From the NCBI RefSeq assembly GCF_042435035.1, contig NZ_JBHMQT010000044.1, positions 124,001 to 188,000 of the forward strand: a DNA stretch of 64,000 bases. The letters are read 5' to 3'. The position numbers and the translations under genes were made by a program. The notes under the pieces were generated by a model, which was not told where the DNA came from, ran no database searches, and saw only the letters and a program-made list of their open reading frames with translations. Source of the DNA: Sphaerimonospora cavernae (GTDB taxonomy: Bacteria; Actinomycetota; Actinomycetes; Streptosporangiales; Streptosporangiaceae). Within the stretch, counting starts at the first letter, position 1. Each line of letters starts with the position of its first letter. Positions 42,307 to 52,901 of this stretch are shown here, one piece after another.

Positions 42307-42830
42307 TGTCGGCGTGTCCTTCCTAGAAACCTGGCGTATCCGCTCTGACGCCCCAGAATCAATCCATAGCGTAGTCGCCTTTCCCGCCGCGGGTTTCCAG
42401 CGATGCCGGTGGGTCCCTCGTCACAGCCCTCACTCCCCACGCTCCGCCGGCTGGATCCATCGGAAGCGCCGAGCGTGAAGCACGGCGGGGCGTGCATCGC
42501 GGCAGGCGGTTTGCAGACCGCTTGACCATGGGGCGGCAGGCACGGTCACGCTCTCGTAACGAGTCCCGGTTCGAGCCCTCGATTCGTTGATTTATGGCCA
42601 TATCTGGGTGATGCTGCGCAGCAATGATCAGGGGACGTACGCACAACGTTGCTGCGCCTGTCATCGGTGTTCACGCGGGCCGAACAGGGACGGCCAGCGC
42701 TGATCGAACGGGAGGGCGTCAGGGCTACTGGTACGCAGGTCTTTCTTAGGTAGGTCTTTCTGAGGGACGGGCGAACATCGCCCGGGGCGGCCGGATCACA
42801 AGCACGAGGTATGCGAGTCAAGGAGTTGAC
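42307..42830. other. 524-base divergent region between lysS and the GH20 gene
   Basis: No gene is supported. It holds a hairpin AGGCGGT/ACCGCTT around TTGCAG (about 42504-42523) that mimics a tRNA-Cys anticodon arm, a GGTTCGAGCC element further on (about 42568-42577) and a 15-bp tandem repeat (42737-42766). The pieces do not assemble into a tRNA. AGGAG at 42821-42825 is the ribosome-binding site for the downstream TTG start. No lysS promoter was recognised with confidence. Confidence 0.4.
42737..42766 (+). repeat. 15-bp tandem repeat upstream of the GH20 gene
   Basis: AGGTCTTTCTTAGGT (42737-42751) is followed directly by AGGTCTTTCTGAGGG (42752-42766), about 65 bases before the start codon. 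Direct repeats near the promoter are a known feature of actinomycete chitin/GlcNAc-utilisation genes; this pair shares only a GGTCT half-site with the DasR palindrome, so any regulator assignment is a guess. Confidence 0.5.
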
Positions 42831-45446
42831 TTGAGCATTTCGTTCTTATCTGCCGTGTCCGCCAGGTGGGTGCGGCGGAGGAACCGTGACCGGAGCCGGC
42901 ACCCCCGGGCCCGAACGATCACCGCCCTGACAGTCGGCGCGCTGCTCACCGCGTCTCTCACCGGTGCCATGACGAACGGCGGCGCCTCAGCCGACGCGAC
43001 GGCGGTGCCCGTCGCGCCCCGAGTCGTCCCACTCCCGGTTTCGATGACCTCCGGCAAGGCCGGGGATGCCTTCACGCTCGGCTCGGGCGCCCGCATCGTG
43101 GTGAACGACGCCTCCGCCGTCGCGGTGGCCGACCGGTTGGCGGCGATCCTGCGTCCGTCGACGGGCTATGCCCTGCCGGTTTCGAAGGCGCCCGCTGTGG
43201 CGGGTGACATCTCGCTGGCTGTGGGTGATCCGGGTGTTCCCGATGCCGAGGGCTACCGGCTGGACGTCACGCACAGCGGTGTCGAGATCGTCGCGGCGAA
43301 CGGGCATGGCCTGTTCAACGGGGTGCAGACGTTGCGGCAGTTGTTCCCCATCTGGGTCGAGAGCAGGACCGAGCGGCCGGCCGGCTGGACCATCCCCGGG
43401 GTGAAGATCTCCGACTATCCGCGCTACCAGTACCGGGGTGCGATGCTCGACATCGGCCGGCACTACGAGCCGCCCTCGGTGATCAAGACGTATATCGACG
43501 AGATCGCGGCGTACAAGGTGAACACGCTGCACCTGCACCTCAGCGACGATCAGGGTTTCCGCATCGCCATCGACGGCCGCCCCGAGCTCACCGACATCGG
43601 CGGTCAGTATTCCGGCGGCACGAGCAAGCCGCAGGACGGCGCAGAGAACGCCGACCCGGGCGGCTACTGGACGCAGGCGGACTACGTCGACGTGGTGAAG
43701 TACGCGGCATCGCGTTTCGTCACGATCGTGCCGGAGATCGACCTGCCGGGTCACACCAACGCGATCATCATGTCGTACGCCTCCGACGAGGCACAGGCGT
43801 ACAAGGGCGGCACGATCTACGACCCGAGCGTCAACTGCAGCAACAAGAAGCCACCGGTCTGGAACCTCAGCAACCAGGTGAACTTCAGTGCGTTGTGCCC
43901 GGACAGTCCACTGACGTGGAAGATCGTCACGGACATCATCGAGCAACTGTCCGCCCTGACGCCGGGGCCGTACCTCCACATCGGCGGCGACGAGGTCTCC
44001 CCGCCGCTGCTGTCCCACGACCAGTACCGGGACTTCGTCGCGCGCACAGCGAAGATCGTCAAAGTCCAGGGGAAGACCGCGATGGGCTGGAACGAGATCG
44101 GCGTGGCGCCCTTCGGGTCGGATCCGGAGATGCCGCAGGGCGTCGTGCAGTACTGGGGCGTCGCTCCGGCCGGCGCGGGCGGTGACTCGGCGCGGACCGC
44201 GGTCCAGAAGGGCATGAAGATCGTCATGTCTCCGGCCAACAAGACCTATCTGGACATGAAGTACACCCCCGGCACGCCGATCGGCACCAGTTGGGCCTGC
44301 GTCTGCGACAACGACGTCTTCTACGACTGGGAGCCGAGCACGCTGGTTCCGGAGCGTACGGCTTCCGGCACCACTCTGCCCGCGGTCACCGACGAACACA
44401 TCATCGGGGTCGAGGCGCCGATCTGGACGGAGACCCTCAAGAACCTCTCCCACATCGAGTTCATGGCCTTCCCCCGGCTCACCGCGATCGCGGAGATCGG
44501 CTGGTCTCCGAAGCCCGGATCTGATCACCCCGACCGCTCCCTGGCCTCGTTCAAGGTGCGTGAGGCGGCCCAGGGCGGGCGTTGGCAGGTGAAGGGGCAG
44601 AACTTCTACCCCTCTGCTCAGGTGCCGTGGGGCCTCGATCTGCTCGCCGGTGACAGGACGCTGAGCGACCGGAACGAGGTCTCCGGAGCGCTGGCGACCC
44701 TCGCCGCGCCCGGCAGGGCCCTCGGTGAGCTGTCGGCCACGATCGAGTGGGGCGACGGCACCAGCTCGAAGGGCGGGCTGACCGGCGTCGAGGCCACTGA
44801 CCGGACCGCCAACGGCCTGTACACCCTCAGCGGTGATCACACCTACCGCGCCAATGGCGAGTACCAGGCGAAGGTGACGGTGTCCGTCGACGGCCGCGAC
44901 CCCGTCGTCGCCGGTTTCACCGTGACGGCGAGCGGTGTGCCCGCGTGCACGACGACGATCACCGGGGCCCGCTCCGGTCCGTTGACCGTCTCCTCAGGTG
45001 TCGCGTGCCTGGACCGTGCGACGATCTCTGGCCCCGTGACGGTGAAGGCCGGTGCGGGACTGTACGCGTCCCGTTCCCGGCTGACCGGCCCGTTGACGGC
45101 GTCCGGCGCCGTCGATGTGCTGATGTGCGACACCACCGTCTCGGGGCCGCTCTCCCTGGCCGGCGGGGGGCGGGTCTGGCTCGGCAACCGGAACGGCGGC
45201 TGCGCACCGGCGAAGATCAACGGCCCGGTGACGGTCACCGGCACGACGGGTCAGGTGACGATCGACGGCGGGGTGGTGAGCGGTCCGCTCCATCTGCGGG
45301 ACAACAAGGTGTCGGCGGCGCCGATCGTCGCCGGCAACCGCATCGGCGGCCCGCTGTCATGCGCTGGAAACTCCCCGATGCCGAGCAACGACGGCAGGCC
45401 CAACACCGTCTCCGGTCCGAAGACCGGCCAGTGCGCCGAGCTCTGA
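42831..45446 (+). CDS. Secreted GH20 beta-N-acetylhexosaminidase with PKD-like and beta-helix-like domains
   Basis: 871 residues, TTG 42831 with AGGAG 5 bases upstream. A long basic n-region and hydrophobic core (ITALTVGALLTASLTGAM) make a signal peptide of about 50 residues. Then come the GH20 N-terminal domain (VPLPVSMTSGKAGDAFTLGS) and the GH20 barrel with HLSDDQGFRIAIDGRPEL and catalytic pair D387-E388 in HIGGDEVSPP. After about residue 600 there is a PKD-like domain (LGELSATIEWGDGTSSKGG...GDHTYRANGEYQAKVTVSVDG). The last 170 residues are a run of SGPVTV/SGPLTV/NGPVTV turns suggesting a small beta-helix. Removes terminal GlcNAc from chitooligosaccharides or glycans outside the cell. Confidence 0.92.
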   Translation: MSISFLSAVSARWVRRRNRDRSRHPRARTITALTVGALLTASLTGAMTNGGASADATAVPVAPRVVPLPVSMTSGKAGDAFTLGSGARIVVNDASAVAVADRLAAILRPSTGYALPVSKAPAVAGDISLAVGDPGVPDAEGYRLDVTHSGVEIVAANGHGLFNGVQTLRQLFPIWVESRTERPAGWTIPGVKISDYPRYQYRGAMLDIGRHYEPPSVIKTYIDEIAAYKVNTLHLHLSDDQGFRIAIDGRPELTDIGGQYSGGTSKPQDGAENADPGGYWTQADYVDVVKYAASRFVTIVPEIDLPGHTNAIIMSYASDEAQAYKGGTIYDPSVNCSNKKPPVWNLSNQVNFSALCPDSPLTWKIVTDIIEQLSALTPGPYLHIGGDEVSPPLLSHDQYRDFVARTAKIVKVQGKTAMGWNEIGVAPFGSDPEMPQGVVQYWGVAPAGAGGDSARTAVQKGMKIVMSPANKTYLDMKYTPGTPIGTSWACVCDNDVFYDWEPSTLVPERTASGTTLPAVTDEHIIGVEAPIWTETLKNLSHIEFMAFPRLTAIAEIGWSPKPGSDHPDRSLASFKVREAAQGGRWQVKGQNFYPSAQVPWGLDLLAGDRTLSDRNEVSGALATLAAPGRALGELSATIEWGDGTSSKGGLTGVEATDRTANGLYTLSGDHTYRANGEYQAKVTVSVDGRDPVVAGFTVTASGVPACTTTITGARSGPLTVSSGVACLDRATISGPVTVKAGAGLYASRSRLTGPLTASGAVDVLMCDTTVSGPLSLAGGGRVWLGNRNGGCAPAKINGPVTVTGTTGQVTIDGGVVSGPLHLRDNKVSAAPIVAGNRIGGPLSCAGNSPMPSNDGRPNTVSGPKTGQCAEL

Positions 45447-45462
45447 TCCCCACCCCACGTGC

Positions 45463-45495
45463 GTGATCTCGCGGAAACTCGACCCGCGAGATCAC
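45463..45495 (+). terminator. Bidirectional hairpin terminator between GH20 and MFS genes
   Basis: GTGATCTCGCGG (45463-45474) pairs perfectly with CCGCGAGATCAC (45484-45495); the flanks CACCCC (45451-45456) and GGGGTG (45499-45504) extend the structure. It lies between the convergent stop codons at 45446 and 45511 and can serve both. Confidence 0.85.
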
Positions 45496-45510
45496 CACGG
45501 GGTGGTGTGG

Positions 45511-46857
45511 TCAGGTGGTCCCCGGTTCGGGGTGGGTGTAGCGGTCACGGCCCGCCCACAGGGCGACGCACGCCTGCGCGAGCGCGAGCCCTGCGGTGAG
45601 GACGATGACGGGGGTCCAGGATCCGGTGCCGCCCGAGAGCCGCCCCGCGGCGATCGGTCCGGCGGCGGCCAGCAGGTAGCCCACCGACTGTGCCATACCG
45701 GACAGTTTGGCGGTCTGCGCGAAGGTACGGGTGCGCAGGCCGATGAGGGCGAGGGCGATCACGATGGTGCTTCCGGAACTGATCCCGGCGAGTACCACCC
45801 AGACCGGGCTCCAGCCGGGAGCCCACAGCATGCCGGCCATCGCGGCGACCATCGGCGTGCTCATCAGCACGCCGGTCGCGCGCTGGTCGGCCCGGGCGCC
45901 CATGATCACGGTCACCGTCAGCCCCGAGACGATGCCGACCGCCTGGAAGAGGAAGAGGTGCCAGCCGGCCGCGCTCGCCGGCACCCCGCGTGCCGTCTGG
46001 ATCGCGGGCAGCCAGTTGATCAGCAGATAGAACGTCGCGGACTGCAGGCCCAGGAAGAACGTCACCTGCCAGGCGACGGGCGACCTCCAGACCGAGGTCT
46101 CCCGTATGGCGGGGACGGCGGGCGCGGCCATCCCCGCGGCCGTTCCCGCGGACGCCGTGCGGGAGCGCGTGCCGCGCATGCGCAGTGCCCAGACCCCGGC
46201 GGCCAGCAACGCGGGGCCGGCCCACACGGCCAGCGACCACCGCCAGCCGCTCCCGGTCGCGGCGGCGATCGGGACGGCGACGCCCGATGCGAGCGCCGCG
46301 AATCCGGTCATCACGGACGTGTAGAGGCCGGTGACCCGCGAGATCGCGCCGGGATGGTCGCGTTTGACGATCGAGGGGACGAGCACGTTGCCGAGCGCTA
46401 TCGACGCGCCCACCACGGCGGTGCCGGCCCACAGCCAGGCGTTGCCCGGGAGCGACCGTACGGCGATGCCGGCGGCCAGCGCGACCATCGCCCACAGGAC
46501 CACGCGTTCGGCCCCGAACCGGCTGCTGGTCCCGTGGGCGAGGGGGGACAGGACGGCGAAGGCGAGCAGCGGCAGCGCGCCGAGCGTGCCGAGGGCGGCG
46601 GTGCCGAGGCCGGTGTCGGCGCCTAGCAGGTCCAGGACCGGGCCGACGGAGGTCAGCGGCGGCCGCAGGCAGCCGGCCACGAGCAGGACGGCCAGGAGTT
46701 TCACCGCCGGGTGCACCGCGCTGCGATTTTCTCCGGTGGTGTGCGGTGTCGTGGATGTGCTCGACACGGTCATCCGCGACACCGCCACTCCCATGCATGT
46801 GGTTTGTCCATCATCGTAAGCGTCGCCGGAAACGCGGCCGCCGCTCGCCTCGGTCAC
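45511..46857 (-). CDS. MFS transporter, CynX/NimT type
   Basis: 448 residues; GTG at 46857 overlaps the preceding stop (GTGA), although ATG at 46794 is an alternative that removes 21 hydrophilic residues. About 12 transmembrane segments, with LLVAGCLRPPLTSVGPVLDLL at the first helix, the signature of the CynX/NimT (cyanate/nitroimidazole-type) branch, and SAAGWHLFLFQAVGIVSGL mid-protein. Substrates of this branch are small organic anions or drugs; the direction here is unknown. Last gene of the minus-strand operon, possibly exporting a product of it. Confidence 0.88.
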   Translation of the reverse strand: MTEASGGRVSGDAYDDGQTTCMGVAVSRMTVSSTSTTPHTTGENRSAVHPAVKLLAVLLVAGCLRPPLTSVGPVLDLLGADTGLGTAALGTLGALPLLAFAVLSPLAHGTSSRFGAERVVLWAMVALAAGIAVRSLPGNAWLWAGTAVVGASIALGNVLVPSIVKRDHPGAISRVTGLYTSVMTGFAALASGVAVPIAAATGSGWRWSLAVWAGPALLAAGVWALRMRGTRSRTASAGTAAGMAAPAVPAIRETSVWRSPVAWQVTFFLGLQSATFYLLINWLPAIQTARGVPASAAGWHLFLFQAVGIVSGLTVTVIMGARADQRATGVLMSTPMVAAMAGMLWAPGWSPVWVVLAGISSGSTIVIALALIGLRTRTFAQTAKLSGMAQSVGYLLAAAGPIAAGRLSGGTGSWTPVIVLTAGLALAQACVALWAGRDRYTHPEPGTT

Positions 46858-47972
46858 AGAGCCCGGGATTCGGCGTCCTGCTCGAGCCAGGCCTGCAGCG
46901 GGTCGACGCTGCCGGTGATCGCCTCGTGGAACCAGGCGAACTGGCGCGAGGTCAGGTAGGCCTCGGCCCTGGTGAGGTCGGGCTCCGGCTCCGGACCGTC
47001 GTACAGGTCGCCGATCGACTTACCGGCGGGCACCACCAGGTTCCCCCGATGATCGCGGATCGGGCCTCGCCAGACGTCCAGCTCGCCGGCCTGGAGCGCG
47101 CGGGAGGCCTGGCGGGCGCGCTCCGCGGCCTCCGGTGGCACCACCGCGGCCGGTTCGGTGTTGCGGACCACCCCGTCCCTGGACCGCAGGTAGGCGTGCC
47201 GAGCCCGCCATGTCCCGTCCTGGATCGCGCGCACCTCACGGATGTAGAACGGCGCCCAGTCGATGTAGGCCACGTCCAGCACCGCACTCTGGTGCGCCGA
47301 CCGCAGGTCCCGTCCCATCGACCACAACCCGCGCTCGGAGGCCATCCTGGTGATGGTCGGCATCTCGGTGAGCGTGCCGCCGAAGGTGTCGACGCCGAGG
47401 TCGATGAGCTCGGTCACGACCGCCGCCTCCAGCTCGGCCTGATCCTCGGCGAAGTAACTGCCGACCCAGCGGTCGTGGATGATCGCGTCGGGGTTCGCGG
47501 TCCGGACGCCGATCGCCCAGGCGTTGACGATCTGCAGGTCCAGCGGCCCGGGGGTGCCGCCGACGGCACCCAGGACACCGGTCTTGGTCATCGCCCCGCA
47601 CAGCAGCCCCGACACGTACGCGTGTTCGTCGCGGGCCTCGCGGAAGGTGCCGAAGTTGGCCGCCAGATCGACGCCCTGGTTGTGCATGAACCGGGTGCCG
47701 GGAAAGCGTTCGGCGACCGGCAGGACCTCGAGTCCACCGCGGGTGTCGCAGGCGAACACCAGGTCGAAGCCGCGCTCGGCGAAGTCGGTGGCCGCCGCGG
47801 TGAAGCCCTCGGCCCGGCCGGCGCCGTCGGCCACCTCGGTGTGCACCGCACCGCCGAACTCGGCCTCCACGGCTTTCCTGGCCCGCTCATGGCTGTGCAG
47901 CCAGCTGCTGATGCTGTCGCCCACCTTGGCGCGGTGGATCCAGCCGACGCGGACCGGTGAAGAGGTAGTCAT
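46854..47972 (-). CDS. BMP/PnrA-family substrate-binding-like protein without signal peptide
   Basis: 372 residues, ATG at 47972, overlapping the LLM gene by ATGA. Fold family is the purine-nucleoside-binding BMP/PnrA lipoproteins: VRVGWIHRAKVGDSISSWLHSHERARKAVE, FDLVFACDTRGGLEVLPVAERFPGTRFMHNQG, YVSGLLCGAMTKTGVLGAVGG and VLDVAYIDWAPFYIREVRAIQDGTWR. Unlike transport lipoproteins it has neither a lipobox nor a hydrophobic leader, so it should be cytoplasmic. Its BMP fold next to an unrelated family 5 binding protein suggests sensing, carrying or converting a small molecule and not import. Confidence 0.85.
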   Translation of the reverse strand: MTTSSPVRVGWIHRAKVGDSISSWLHSHERARKAVEAEFGGAVHTEVADGAGRAEGFTAAATDFAERGFDLVFACDTRGGLEVLPVAERFPGTRFMHNQGVDLAANFGTFREARDEHAYVSGLLCGAMTKTGVLGAVGGTPGPLDLQIVNAWAIGVRTANPDAIIHDRWVGSYFAEDQAELEAAVVTELIDLGVDTFGGTLTEMPTITRMASERGLWSMGRDLRSAHQSAVLDVAYIDWAPFYIREVRAIQDGTWRARHAYLRSRDGVVRNTEPAAVVPPEAAERARQASRALQAGELDVWRGPIRDHRGNLVVPAGKSIGDLYDGPEPEPDLTRAEAYLTSRQFAWFHEAITGSVDPLQAWLEQDAESRAL

Positions 47973-48883
47973 GATGTCCTTTGGGTCGTGGTGTCGAATT
48001 CCTGGGCCAGCAGCTGTCCGCCGTCGTCGAATACGGCCGAGGCCGAGATTTCGACGACGTCCACGCCGCTGTGGCCGCGCAGCCGCCCTATCGCGGTCTT
48101 CAGGTCCGGCCGGGGCGCGACGAGGGTGAACTGGGCGAGGAGTTCCTCGGGCACCAGATCGGCGGCGCGGTCGAGTGTTCCGCCGCCGAACAGCTCCCGC
48201 TTGACCGCCTCGACCAGCGTGGCGTCGATGCCCGCGGCCTCGCGGTACTCGTCGCGGAGATTGCCGAGTTCGAGCGCGACGCGGATCAGACCGTCACGGG
48301 TGACCGTCGTGCCGTCGCCGCCGTAGGCGACGCTGAGGCCGATGGTGACCGGCCGATCCATGCCCGACCGCAGCTCCGCCGTCACCTGCGGCAATAACGC
48401 GTGCGGAATGCCGGAGAGCAGCAGTCCGTCGGCATGGCGCAGCGCCATCTGGGCCATCGCCGGGCCTTTGGTGGCCACCCAGGTTTCGGCGCCGGGACAC
48501 AACTCCCTGACCGCTCCCAGGGCCTCGCGGACCGCCGCGATCGGCCGCTGCGCGACCGCGCCGCCACCGGCCAGGATCCGCTCGCCGCCGCGTGCCAGCA
48601 CCACGAAGGCTCTGCCGCCGGTCAGCTCCCGCAGGGTGCGCAACGCGTTCGCGGTGGTGGCCGGCGTCCGGGTGAACGGGTTCGTCACCAATCCCAGCCG
48701 GATCCGCTCGGTGGCGCCGGCCATGACGCCGAGCATCACCCACTGATCGCGGCCGTCCAGCCCGCGATCGGCGAGGTGGAACCGCCCGAACCCGCACCGG
48801 TCGGCGGCCCGTACCCGGTTCGAACCCGCATCGGTCGGACTGTCGGCCAGCATTACCCCTGAATGGGCGGTTTTTGCCGTCAT
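47969..48883 (-). CDS. LLM-class (luciferase-like) flavin- or F420-dependent oxidoreductase
   Basis: 304 residues, ATG at 48883 overlapping the ABC ATPase stop. It shows the F420/FMN luciferase-like barrel: ADRCGFGRFHLADRGLDGRDQWVMLGVMAGATERIRLGLVTNPFTRTPATTANALRTLRELTGGRAFVVLARGGERIL, then a Mer-like second half. Whether it uses F420H2 or FMN cannot be told, but actinomycetes make F420. Reaction unknown; its place in a tryptophan/kynurenine operon suggests oxidation or reduction of a heterocyclic substrate brought in by the ABC importer. Confidence 0.88.
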   Translation of the reverse strand: MTAKTAHSGVMLADSPTDAGSNRVRAADRCGFGRFHLADRGLDGRDQWVMLGVMAGATERIRLGLVTNPFTRTPATTANALRTLRELTGGRAFVVLARGGERILAGGGAVAQRPIAAVREALGAVRELCPGAETWVATKGPAMAQMALRHADGLLLSGIPHALLPQVTAELRSGMDRPVTIGLSVAYGGDGTTVTRDGLIRVALELGNLRDEYREAAGIDATLVEAVKRELFGGGTLDRAADLVPEELLAQFTLVAPRPDLKTAIGRLRGHSGVDVVEISASAVFDDGGQLLAQEFDTTTQRTS

Positions 48884-49946
48884 GCCGGTTCCTTTCGCTC
48901 AGCAGGGTCGGCCAGATGACAGGCGACCCGCGTACCGTTGGCCGGCTCACGCATGGCCGGCACCTCCGTCCGGCACCGCTCGATCACCAGCGGGCAGCGG
49001 TGTTGGAAGGCACAGCCGGCCACAGGGATGGAGGTCGGCGGCTCGTTCAGCGAGAACCGCCGGCGCTCCTCGCGCCGCCGCCGCTGCCGTACCGGATCGG
49101 CCACCGGCGTGGCCTCCAACAGCATCCGGGTGTAGGGGTGGCCGGGCCGGCGGAAGACCTCGACCACCGGGCCGATCTCGACGATCCGGCCGCGGAACAT
49201 CACCGCCAGCTGATCGCTGACGTGCGCCACCACATCCAGGTCATGGCCGATGAACAGGTAGGACATCCCCAACTCCGCCTGGACATCGGCGAACAGGTTG
49301 ATCACCTGGGCCTGGGTCGAGACGTCCAGCGCCGCCACCGGTTCGTCGCAGACGATGAGCCGGGTCTGGCTGGCGAGGGCGCGCGCGATCGCGATCCGCT
49401 GCTGCTGGCCGCCGGAGAACTCCGCCGGGTAGCGATGCCGATGGTGCGCGGCGATACCCACCATGTCCAGCAGTTCGACCACCCGCGCGTCGGCGGCCGC
49501 GCCGCGCAGCCCCAGGTGCAGCCGCAACGGCTCGGCGATCGCATCGGCGACGGGGTGCGAGGGGTCCAGCGACGAGCCCGGGTCCTGGAAGACCGCCTGG
49601 ATCTGCCGCCGCAGCTCCCGCGGCATCCGTGGGGAGGCCGCGCCGTACTCGTGATCGCCGAAGCTGATCGATCCGGTTGTCGGCCGCTGCAGTCCGAGTA
49701 CGGCGCGGCCGGTGGTCGACTTGCCCGAACCGGACTCGCCCACCAGACCGAGCGTGCTGCCGGGCGGGATGGTGAACGAGACGTCCTCCACCGCCCGGAC
49801 TACGCCGGCGCGGGTGAACGGCAGGCCTCGATGGGCGAAATGCACGGACAGGTTCCGCACCCGGAGCAACCCGGGATCGACCGGCCCCGAGGGCGCGCCG
49901 GAGCGCGGCTTCTCATCCGGCGGCGAGGCGGCGGGTTCTGAGGTGT

Positions 49947-49950
<4 letters not shown>
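48880..49950 (-). CDS. ABC importer ATPase, OppF/DppF type
   Basis: 356 residues. The GTG at 49950 is chosen because it overlaps the previous stop as GTGA; the longer frame reaching 50085 would run 135 bases into the neighbour. Walker A GLVGESGSGKSTTGRAVLG, Q-loop VFQDPGSSLDPSHPV, signature EFSGGQQQRIAIARAL, Walker B LIVCDEPVAALD, switch H in LFIGHDLDVV, and the C-terminal oligopeptide-type cysteine cluster (CAFQHRCPLVIERCRTE...CH) that binds an iron-sulfur cluster in this family. Second ATPase of a family 5 importer. Confidence 0.93.
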
Positions 49951-51952
<2,002 letters not shown>

Positions 51953-51956
<4 letters not shown>

Positions 51957-52897
51957 GCCTGCCTCGTCTTCGGATTGAGCGCCGACAGGAACAGGTCGAC
52001 GACCAGGTTCACCAGCACCACGATCACCACCAGGGCCAGGGCCAGTCCCACCAGCAGCGGGACGTCGTGCTGCATGATCGCATTGCTCATCGCGCCGCCG
52101 ATGCCCGGCAGTGAGAACACCTGCTCGACGATCAGTGAGGTACCCAGCATGATCGCCACCCAGAAACCGAGCTGAGTGACCACTGGGCCGGCCGCGTTCC
52201 GCAGGGCGTGCCGCCGGACGATCTGCGCCCGTGGCATCCCCTTGGCGTGGGCGGTGCGGACGTAGTCGCTGCCCATCACTTCGGCCATCGAGTTGCGCAT
52301 CTGCCGTGCCAGCGCGGCCGCCGGGGTCAGTCCGAGCGCGACGGCCGGGAGGATGATGCTGCCCAGCCAGCCGGCCGGATCCGCGTCGATCGGGACATAG
52401 CCGATGGCGGGCAACCAGCCCAGCCGCAGCGAGAAGATCGCGACCAGGATCAGTCCGAGCCAGAAGGCCGGAAAGGCGACTCCGATGGAGGCCCCGGTGG
52501 TGGCCGCCCGGTCCCAGAGGGTTCGCGGCCGCAGACCGGCCATCACCCCCACGGGGACTCCCAACAGGCAGGCCACCACCGCACCGGCGACGGTCAGCGA
52601 CAGCGTCACCGGCAGCCGGTCGGCGATGGTTCCCGCCACCGGCGCACCGTCGATGAGCGAGCGGCCGAGATCACCGCGTACCGCGTCCAGCAGCCAGGAG
52701 AGATACTGACTCGGCAACGGGGCGTCCAGCCCCATTTCCTGGCGCAGCCGAGCCACCTGGGCGGCATCGGCCTGCACTCCGGCCACGGACTCGGCGGCGT
52801 CACCGGGCACCAGATAGGTGATCCCGAAGATCACCGCCGACATCGCCAGCACGACCAGTGGTAGAGACACCAGCCGTTCGGCAAGGACCTTGCGCAT
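51953..52897 (-). CDS. ABC importer permease, DppB/OppB type
   Basis: 314 residues, ATG at 52897. N-terminal helix VLAERLVSLPLVVLAMSAVIFGITYLVPGDAAESV and periplasmic loop (DGAPVAGTIADRLPVTLSL), then about five more helices with the EAA motif AHAKGMPRAQIVRRHALRNAAGPV that docks the ATPase. It is the first membrane subunit of the importer, 4 bases behind the binding-protein gene and overlapping the fused subunit by ATGA. Confidence 0.93.
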
Positions 52898-52901
52898 GGG
52901 G

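Noticed and set aside
42481..42600. tRNA-Cys-like anticodon hairpin (TTGCAG loop) with a GGTTCGAGCC T-loop-like element nearby
   Set aside because: The anticodon stem pairs only with a 6- or 8-base loop, the T stem does not pair, the distance is wrong and no acceptor stem forms on either strand.
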